A stretch of DNA of 18,714 nt. Source: DATDCY01 sp031406795 [NCBI: Candidatus Rokuibacteriota bacterium] (lineage in GTDB: Bacteria; JAUVQV01). This document shows positions 13,667-18,714 of this stretch, one piece after another. The stretch covers positions 1 to 18,714 of the forward strand of contig JANOHV010000041.1 in NCBI GenBank assembly GCA_031406795.1. Reading direction: 5' to 3'. Position 1 is the stretch's first letter; each line of letters begins with the position of its first letter. The translations under genes were made by a program, and so were the position numbers. The notes under the pieces are model-generated. The model did no database searches, was not told where the DNA came from, and worked only from the letters and a program-made list of their open reading frames with translations.

Positions 13667-16282
13667 ATGGAGATCATCACCTCCCATCTTGAGGCCGAGT
13701 TCGACTCGTTCGCCTCGATGGTCGCGGCGAAGAAGCTCTACCCGGGCGCGAAGCTCGTCTTTCCCGGCTCGCAGGAGCGGGCGCTGCGCGAGTTCCTCAA
13801 GGCCTCGCCGCGCCGCTTCGCGGTGACGCGGCTGCGGACGCTTGACCTCGCGCAGATCACCCGGATCATCCTCGTGGACACCCGCCGGCGCGACCGCATC
13901 GGCGCGCTTGCCGAGATCGCTTCCCGGCCCGGCGTGGAAGTGCACGTCTACGACCACCACCCCGCCAGCCCCGAGGATATCGCCGGGGCGGTCGAGGTGA
14001 TCGAGGAGGTTGGCGCCAACACCACCTTGATGGTCGAGCTGCTGCGCCGGCGAAGCCTCGCTCTTTCCCCCGAGGAGGCGACGCTGCTGGCGCTGGGCAT
14101 CTACGAGGACACCGGCTCGCTGACGTTCGACTCGACGACGCCCCGCGATCTTCAGGCCGCGGCCTGGCTCCTCGAACAGGGGGCGAATCTCCACGTCGTG
14201 GCGGACAACATCTCCCACGACCTGACGCCCGAACAGGTGCTGCTGCTCAACGACCTGCTGCGCTCGCTGCGGCGGCACACCATCAAAGGCGTGGAGGTCG
14301 GCGTGGCGTCGGCCTCGCGTCCGGGCTACATCGCCGACCTGTCGATTCTCACCGGCAAGCTCCGCGAGATGGAGAACATCGGCGCGGTCTTCACCGTGGT
14401 GCGCATGGGCGCGCGGGTCTTCGTGGTCGGGCGCAGTCGCGTCGGCGCGGTCGACGCCGGGGCGGTCGTCTCGCTGCTGGGCGGCGGCGGGCATCCGACG
14501 GCAGCCTCGGCCGCCGTGCGGGAGTCGCGGCTCGCGCCGGTCAGGAGCCGGTTGCTGGCGGCCCTGCGCGAGTCGGTCGTGCCGCCGCGCCTGGCCCGCG
14601 AGATCATGACCAGCCCGGTGACGAGCGTCGAGCGCGCCACGACGCTGGCGGCTGCGCGCAAGGTGCAGGCGCGCGCCGGGCTGAACGTGCTTCCCGTCGT
14701 CGAACGCGGGAGGTTCCTCGGGATCCTCGGGCGCCAGGCCGCCGAGAAAGCCGTGCGGCACGGGTTCGGCGAACACCCGGTTTCGGACTACATGAGCACC
14801 GACGTCGAGACGCTTCCCCCGACGGCACCGTTCGCCCGGATCGAGGAGGTCATGCTTGGTCGCGGCCAGCGCTTCCTCCCGGTGACCCGTGCGGGGCGCC
14901 TGGTCGGGGTGATCACCCGCACCGATTACCTGCGCGCGCTGCGGCTGGAGGCGGCGCGCGCGGCGCCGGCCGGCTCCAGCCGGCGCGCGCTGCCTCGGGA
15001 GATGCACCGGCGCGACGTGCGGGCGCTGATCCGCGAGCGGGTCGCCCCGGACGTGCAGCGACTGCTGACAACCATCGGCGAGGAGGCGGAGGCGGCCGGG
15101 TTGCGCTGCTATCTCGTGGGGGGCTGGGTGCGCGATCTGCTGCTGCACGAGGAGAATCTCGACCTCGACGTGATGGTCGAGGGCGACGGCGTCGCGTTCG
15201 CGCGTCGGCTCGGCGAGCGGCTCGGGGCGCGCGTGCACTCGCACCTGCGCTTCGAAACCGCGGTCGTCGCGCTGCCGGACGGGACGAAGATCGACGTCGC
15301 CACCGCTCGCGCCGAATATTACGAGGCGCCCGGGGCGCTGCCGACGGTCGTCCACGGCAACGTCAAGATGGACCTGCTGCGGCGCGACTTCACGATCAAC
15401 GCGCTGGCCGTGGCGCTGAACCCCGGGCGCTTTGGCACGCTGCTGGACTTCTTCGACGGCCTGCGGGATCTGCACGACCGGGTCGTCCAGGTGCTGCACA
15501 GCCTGAGCTTCGTCGAGGACCCGACCCGGGTCTTCCGGGCGATCCGCTTCGAACAGCGGCTGCACTTCAAGCTCGGGGAGACCACCCATCGGCTGATCCG
15601 GGACGCCGTCGCCAAGGGCCTCTTCGAGACGCTCGGCGGGCCGAGGATCTTCGGGGAACTCGCGCTGATTCTCAAGGAGCGCAACCCGCTGCCGGCGCTC
15701 GCGCGCATGGAGGAACTCGGCGTGCTGCGCTTCGTCCACCCGCGGGCGCGGGTCACGCGCGCGGGTCTGCGGCTGTTCGGTTCGCTGCGCCGGAAATTCG
15801 CGGCCCTCGGCGAGCAGGGCGCGGAGTGCTGCTGGCTGCTCTATCTCGCGGCGCTGTGCGAAGGGCTGGGGCCGCGCGGCGCGGCCGAACTGTGCGAGCG
15901 CCTCGCGATCCCGCCGCGCACGGCCGCGCGGCTCAAGACCCTGGTCACCGACGGCCGGCGCCTTCAGAAAGCGCTGGAAGCGGCGCGGCCGTGGGGGGCG
16001 TCGGTCGTGCACGCCCTGTTCGCCCCATGGCCGCGCGAGGTCGCGATCTACGTCTGGGCGCGCACGACCAGCCGGGGGGCGGGTGCGGCGGCGCGGGACT
16101 ACCTTGCCGCGGGCGCGGCGGTCGTCACCGAGCTTAAGGGGCGCGACCTGCTCGCCCTCGGGTATCGCCCGGGGCCGCAGTACCGGGAGATCCTCGACGC
16201 ATTGCTTGTCGAAAGGCTGGAGGGGCGCGTGAAAACGCGGGAGGAGGAACTGGCCTGGGTCACGGCACATTACGGCCGATGA
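13667..16282 (+). CDS. DHH-CBS-tRNA nucleotidyltransferase fusion (probably the A-adding enzyme)
   Basis: This is an 871-residue multidomain protein. Residues 1-300 form a DHH/DHHA1 phosphoesterase: HLEAEFDSFAS near the start, DTRRRD, YDHHP with D96-H97-H98, and GGGGHP near 271. Residues 310-430 are a CBS pair (IMTSPVTSV..., then YMSTDVETLPP... to VITRTDYLRAL). Residues about 460-620 are the class II nucleotidyltransferase head: LVGGWVRDLL near 482, LDLDVMVEGDG near 498, RRDFTINALA near 571 and DPTRVFRAIRFEQRL. The rest is the RNA-binding body. It should add the CCA end, or only the terminal A, to tRNA; the DHH part suggests an RNA phosphoesterase role. Start: ATG 13643 also fits, but its first eight codons are the arm of a repeat, so ATG 13667 is preferred. 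Confidence 0.9.
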   Translation: MEIITSHLEAEFDSFASMVAAKKLYPGAKLVFPGSQERALREFLKASPRRFAVTRLRTLDLAQITRIILVDTRRRDRIGALAEIASRPGVEVHVYDHHPASPEDIAGAVEVIEEVGANTTLMVELLRRRSLALSPEEATLLALGIYEDTGSLTFDSTTPRDLQAAAWLLEQGANLHVVADNISHDLTPEQVLLLNDLLRSLRRHTIKGVEVGVASASRPGYIADLSILTGKLREMENIGAVFTVVRMGARVFVVGRSRVGAVDAGAVVSLLGGGGHPTAASAAVRESRLAPVRSRLLAALRESVVPPRLAREIMTSPVTSVERATTLAAARKVQARAGLNVLPVVERGRFLGILGRQAAEKAVRHGFGEHPVSDYMSTDVETLPPTAPFARIEEVMLGRGQRFLPVTRAGRLVGVITRTDYLRALRLEAARAAPAGSSRRALPREMHRRDVRALIRERVAPDVQRLLTTIGEEAEAAGLRCYLVGGWVRDLLLHEENLDLDVMVEGDGVAFARRLGERLGARVHSHLRFETAVVALPDGTKIDVATARAEYYEAPGALPTVVHGNVKMDLLRRDFTINALAVALNPGRFGTLLDFFDGLRDLHDRVVQVLHSLSFVEDPTRVFRAIRFEQRLHFKLGETTHRLIRDAVAKGLFETLGGPRIFGELALILKERNPLPALARMEELGVLRFVHPRARVTRAGLRLFGSLRRKFAALGEQGAECCWLLYLAALCEGLGPRGAAELCERLAIPPRTAARLKTLVTDGRRLQKALEAARPWGASVVHALFAPWPREVAIYVWARTTSRGAGAAARDYLAAGAAVVTELKGRDLLALGYRPGPQYREILDALLVERLEGRVKTREEELAWVTAHYGR

Positions 16283-16302
16283 TAAAGGCCCGTTTTTGGC
16301 CT

Positions 16303-16572
16303 GGGAGGGGGTGAACCCCTCCCCTACGCTTGCGCGGTTTCGGACTTTCTTCCCGCTGGGCTTCGGTGCGGCTGGTTGCTTGCCCACCGTACGCTCGCAC
16401 GGTTTCGTCGTAGGGGCGGAACCGGACGTTCTTCCCTGGTCAATGCAGTCTTATCGTCGGGGTGGAACCGGACGTTCTTCCCTGGTCAATGCAGTCTTAT
16501 CGTAGGGGCGGAACCGGACGTTCTTCCCTGGTCCATCCTGTCTTATCGTAGGGGCGGGGTTGATCCCCGCCC
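16303..16572. repeat. Paired G/C hairpin cassette 2 with 46-bp tandem repeats inside
   Basis: GGGAGGGG-gtgaa-CCCCTCCC (16303-16323, followed by CTAC) faces GTAGGGGCGGGG-ttgat-CCCCGCCC (stem 16552-16572). Between them lie an unassigned C/T-rich stretch with CTTGCGCGG/CTCGCACGG echoes (16324-16409) and a 46-bp tandem array (separate entry). The gap from 16283 to 16665 holds no supported gene. Confidence 0.8.
16410..16547. repeat. Three-copy 46-bp tandem repeat
   Basis: Units at 16410-16455, 16456-16501 and 16502-16547 share GGAACCGGACGTTCTTCCC and GTCTTATC and differ at only a few bases. A fourth copy starts at 16548 but turns into the GTAGGGG hairpin after about 11 bases, so the hairpin's first half and the tandem unit share their opening sequence. 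The unit contains the reverse complement of GAACGTCCGGTTCC from cassette 1. Confidence 0.9.
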
Positions 16573-16622
16573 GGCTTGACGGATCGTCATTACCTCCGCG
16601 GTTTGGTGATTCCCCTGGTGTT

Positions 16623-16631
16623 TGTTAGGAT
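16623..16631 (+). promoter_or_regulatory. Candidate extended -10 of the M50 protease gene
   Basis: TGTTAGGAT has TG one base before the TAGGAT hexamer at 16626-16631, the same hexamer used before tatA. No convincing -35 is found at 16-18 bases. The start would be near 16638, giving a leader of about 28 bases that contains GGGGGG 7 bases before ATG 16666. Confidence 0.35.
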
Positions 16632-16665
16632 GGCCCGCTATGCATGAGAGCTGGGGGGTCTTCTG

Positions 16666-17346
16666 ATGGGCGGCGGGCAGGGCATCGTCATCCAGATTTT
16701 CGCCCTCGTGCTGGCCGTCTGCTTCCACGAGGCGGCCCACGGTTGGGTGGCCTGGCGCAACGGCGATCCGACGGCCAAGCTCGCCGGGCGCATCACGCTC
16801 AACCCGATCCCGCACATCGACCTGTTCGGGACGATCCTCTTCCCGGCGATCCTGATGATCACCCAGGCGCCGATTCTCATCGGCTGGGCCAAGCCGGTGC
16901 CGGTGAACCCGCGCAACTTCACCAACCCCAAACGCGGCTTCACGCAGGTTTCGATCGCGGGGCCGGGAAGCAACATGCTGCTGGCGGTGATCGCCGCGAT
17001 CGCGCTGAAGATCTGGACCACGCTCGACCCCGGCCTGCATGAGTACCTGTACGGCTACCTGCTCGGTGACGGCGGTCTGCGCGGGGTCAGCGTCGCGCTG
17101 CCGTTGGCCCTCTTTCTGCTGCAGTCGGTCTACATCAACGTCGTGCTCGGGGTCTTCAATCTCTTCCCGATCCCGCCGCTCGACGGCGGTCACTTCCTGA
17201 TGGGTGTGCTGCCGCCGCGCCAGGCGATGACGCTCGCGAAGATCGAGCCTTACGGGATGTTCATCATCCTCGGGCTGGCCTACCTCGGGGTGATCAACCT
17301 CTTCGTGCGCCCGATCACCTCGCTGCTGTTGAAGGTCCTTCTGTAG
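16666..17346 (+). CDS. Site-2-type membrane metalloprotease (peptidase M50)
   Basis: This is a 226-residue polytopic protein with about five or six hydrophobic segments. The zinc motif HEAAH is at residues 21-25 in the first helix. The second conserved block, NLFPIPPLDGGHF, starts at N165, and its Asp (about 173) is the third zinc ligand. Length and the lack of PDZ or CBS domains match the short YwhC-like M50 subgroup, abundant in Deltaproteobacteria, whose substrates are mostly unknown. It probably cleaves a membrane-embedded peptide or a truncated transmembrane protein. In related genomes I recall this gene near the tRNA nucleotidyltransferase fusion gene, as here. A palindromic repeat begins directly after its TAG. 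Confidence 0.92.
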   Translation: MGGGQGIVIQIFALVLAVCFHEAAHGWVAWRNGDPTAKLAGRITLNPIPHIDLFGTILFPAILMITQAPILIGWAKPVPVNPRNFTNPKRGFTQVSIAGPGSNMLLAVIAAIALKIWTTLDPGLHEYLYGYLLGDGGLRGVSVALPLALFLLQSVYINVVLGVFNLFPIPPLDGGHFLMGVLPPRQAMTLAKIEPYGMFIILGLAYLGVINLFVRPITSLLLKVLL

Positions 17347-17565
17347 CAGGCTGTTGAAAACGACCCGTCCGAGGCGGGAGGGGATGAACCCCTCCCCTAC
17401 GAACCGGGGATGGTACCCGTGGATGTCGGGTCGCGGGCCCTCTTCGCGGCCTCGTTGGCGATGCGACTCCCCTACGAACCGGGGATGGTACCCGTGGTCG
17501 TAGGGGCGGGATTCACTCCCGCCCAAGTTTGTCACCCTTGCGCCTGGAGTGTGTCAAGCAGCTTG
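17347..17565. repeat. Broken palindromic repeat, copy E, interrupted by other repeats
   Basis: CAGGCTGTTGAAAAC at 17347-17361, directly after the M50 stop, matches the terminal arm of copy C. CCCTTGCGCCTGGA near 17537-17550, followed by TCAAGCAGCTTG, matches its other end. The middle is replaced by the paired-hairpin cassette at 17376-17524, so this looks like one repeat family nested inside another. The match at the right end is imperfect. Confidence 0.45.
17376..17524. repeat. Paired G/C hairpin cassette 3 with a 31-bp direct repeat
   Basis: GGGAGGGG-atgaa-CCCCTCCC (17376-17396) faces GGGCGGGA-ttcac-TCCCGCCC (17504-17524). Inside, a perfect 31-bp direct repeat occurs at 17392-17422 and 17467-17497 (it contains GAACCGGGGATGG and TACCCGTGG), separated by 44 bases. 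The first copy overlaps the left hairpin. No gene is supported in 17347-17591. Confidence 0.8.
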
Positions 17566-17591
17566 CCCGCAGCACCTGAGCAGGATACGAA

Positions 17592-18209
17592 ATGACGCTC
17601 TTGAAAGGCACGATCAAGACGCCCGGGCTGGTTGCCGTGGTGCTGTCGGCGGTTGCAGCGATGTGCGCTTCTGCTGTGTTCGCCGCGGCGGGACGGAGCC
17701 ACCCGACCGTCCCGGCGGGTGCCTCCTGTGTGACGGCGCAGTGCCATGTGCGGTTGCTCGAAGCCCCCGCCGGGAGCAAGGACGGCTCGGTCCACCAACC
17801 CGCGTCCGGGGGCGACTGCGTCTCCTGCCACGATATCGCGCTTCCCTCGGAGACGCGCTTCGTTATCGGCGCCCCAGCCGGCACTGCCGTCGGCCCGGAG
17901 AGCGCGCGCGCCTGGGATCTGACTCTCTGCACGGGGTGTCACGACGAAGGTCTACTCGCGCCGGATGCCCCACCGGGGACGACCGGGTTTGCCGATGCCA
18001 AGCGAAATCTGCACGCGCTGCACGTCCAGGCCGGCCGCGGCCGCCGCTGCCTGACCTGCCACGAGCCGCACGCCGCGCGCCAGCCGAAGCTGCTGCGCGA
18101 GCGGATACCGGCGCGTGGAAATGCGAAGATCGCCCAGCAATTCCGCGACGAGCCGAAGGGCGGCTGGTGCAGGACGGGGTGCCACGCCCCAAAGCACTAC
18201 GCCCGCTAG
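17592..18209 (+). CDS. Multihaem c-type cytochrome (five haem motifs, two atypical)
   Basis: This is a 205-residue exported protein. The signal peptide (MTLLKGTIK, then a hydrophobic stretch to AVFA near residue 31) sends it to the periplasm. Three standard CXXCH motifs are C76-VS-C79-H, C113-TG-C116-H and C153-LT-C156-H. Two are wider: CVTAQCH at 46-52 (CX4CH) and CRTGCH at 193-198 (CX3CH). Additional histidines (SHP, VHQP, NLHALHV, EPHAA, PKHYAR) could supply distal ligands for bis-His haems. This is the doubled-CXXCH/cytochrome c3-like type used in extracellular or periplasmic electron transfer by Geobacter-like bacteria. CX4CH is known in cytochrome c3; CX3CH is unusual. AGGA lies 8 bases before the ATG. 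It is convergent with ftsK, with an 11-base gap. Confidence 0.88.
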   Translation: MTLLKGTIKTPGLVAVVLSAVAAMCASAVFAAAGRSHPTVPAGASCVTAQCHVRLLEAPAGSKDGSVHQPASGGDCVSCHDIALPSETRFVIGAPAGTAVGPESARAWDLTLCTGCHDEGLLAPDAPPGTTGFADAKRNLHALHVQAGRGRRCLTCHEPHAARQPKLLRERIPARGNAKIAQQFRDEPKGGWCRTGCHAPKHYAR

Positions 18210-18220
18210 GCCAAGACCGC

Positions 18221-18714
18221 CTACTCCTCGTCGTAATTGCGCCGCGCGAGGATCTTGCGCGGCCTGGCGCCGTCCGCCGGGCCGATCAGGCCGGCCTTCT
18301 CCATCGCCTCGATCATCCGCGCGGCCCGGTTGTAGCCGACCTTGAGCCGCCGCTGCACGTACGAGATCGAGGCCTGGCCGCTCTCGGAGACGACGGCGAC
18401 GGCCTGGTCGTACATCTCGTCCTGCTCGCCGTCCCCGCACTCGGCTGCGCCTGCCCCTTGAGGTGTTCGACGAGCCGCTTGACCTCGTCTTCCGAGACGA
18501 AGGCGCCATGGATGCGCTCGAGCTTGTTGGCGCCCGGCGGCAGGTAGAGCATGTCGCCCTTGCCGAGCAGCAACTCCGCGCCGTTGGCGTCGAGCACGAC
18601 GCGCGAGTCGATCTTGGACGAGACGTTGAAGGACATACGCACCGGCAGGTTCGCCTTGATGATGCCGGTGATGACGTTCGTCGAGGGGCGCTGCGTGGCT
18701 ATGACCAGGTGCAT
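18221..18714 (-). CDS. ftsK: DNA translocase FtsK, C-terminal part (truncated by window edge, one frame change)
   Basis: Reading on the minus strand from the window edge, the frame begins inside the RecA-like motor: [49 protein letters not shown], then [21 protein letters not shown]. FtsK is the septum-bound hexameric pump that clears chromosome DNA at division. At roughly 18435-18460 the frame changes. The winged-helix gamma domain ([43 protein letters not shown]) continues in another frame to the TAG at 18221. One missing base near GCCGAGTGCGG would restore a single protein with the short acidic linker ECGDGEQDE. This is either an assembly error or a true mutation; ftsK is normally essential for efficient division, so error is likelier. 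The N-terminal membrane part lies outside the window. Confidence 0.88.
   Translation of the reverse strand, partial: APGHSHAAPLDERHHRHHQGEPAGAYVLQRLVQDRLARRARRQRRGVAARQGRHALPAAGRQQARAHPWRLRLGRRGQAARRTPQGAGAAECGDGEQDEMYDQAVAVVSESGQASISYVQRRLKVGYNRAARMIEAMEKAGLIGPADGARPRKILARRNYDEE

Noticed and set aside
16286-16302. AGGCC...GGCCT as an intrinsic terminator after the nucleotidyltransferase gene
   Set aside because: The stem is only 5 bp and the T-run lies in the loop rather than after the stem.
13535-16387. 950-residue open frame antisense to the tRNA nucleotidyltransferase fusion
   Set aside because: Arg/Pro/Gly-rich shadow composition with no domain, and it crosses repeats at both ends. Long antisense frames are expected at this GC content, and the + strand gene has full domain support.
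16410-16547. CRISPR array
   Set aside because: The three units are contiguous 46-bp tandem repeats without variable spacers, and no cas genes are nearby.
17410-17595. 61-residue frame upstream of the cytochrome as a possible peptide gene
   Set aside because: It is made of the 31-bp direct repeat and the G/C hairpin, and no Shine-Dalgarno precedes it.

Overview
The window is very GC-rich (about 70% by eye) and reads as chromosomal DNA of a Geobacter/Desulfuromonas-like bacterium (Desulfuromonadia). Support for this comes from a GeoRSP-type gene trio (PqqD-like, radical SAM/SPASM, SPASM-only), a multihaem c-type cytochrome, a DHH-CBS-tRNA nucleotidyltransferase fusion, a MoeA fused to a periplasmic-binding-protein-like domain, and an exported HEAT-repeat protein. 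The taxon is an inference from gene content. No phage, plasmid, transposase, CRISPR, rRNA or tRNA was seen.

Layout, left to right. (1) 98-3231, + strand: a beta-helix lipoprotein whose end overlaps a PqqD-like gene, then a radical SAM/SPASM enzyme and a SPASM-only partner, joined by GTGA stop/start overlaps. This looks like a translationally coupled peptide- or protein-modifying operon of unknown target. (2) 3268-5661, +: a YqhA-type membrane protein behind an extended -10 promoter, ribF, and an LPG-synthase/flippase-like membrane protein. (3) 6116-9607, +: tatA behind a good sigma-70-type promoter and a strong Shine-Dalgarno, then two moeA-type genes, the second fused to a PBP-like domain. 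Exporting folded molybdoenzymes by Tat is a plausible common theme. (4) 9761-10258, -: a DUF1844 protein, divergent from mazG (10353-11144, +). (5) 11159-13471, -: a secreted 770-residue HEAT solenoid with a near-consensus promoter. (6) 13667-16282, +: the DHH/CBS/tRNA nucleotidyltransferase fusion. (7) 16666-17346, +: an M50 membrane metalloprotease. (8) 17592-18209, +: a five-motif c-type cytochrome. (9) 18221 to the window edge, -: the C-terminal part of FtsK, broken by one frame change.

The non-coding gaps are not empty. Nearly every one longer than about 60 bases is filled by one or both of two repeat families. The first is a long imperfect palindrome (about 140 bp full length, with shorter and broken copies) whose core is related between copies while the terminal arms differ in sequence but stay self-complementary. 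The second is a short G/C-rich hairpin (GTAGGGG-type, 8-bp stem, 5-nt loop) that occurs three times as an inward-facing inverted pair, each pair enclosing small tandem or direct repeats. Several palindromes start directly at a stop codon or end a few bases before a start codon.

The items most worth following up are the GeoRSP-like operon with its overlapping lipoprotein and no visible substrate peptide, the palindrome family with co-varying arms, the paired-hairpin cassettes, and two genes whose promoters predict almost leaderless mRNAs.
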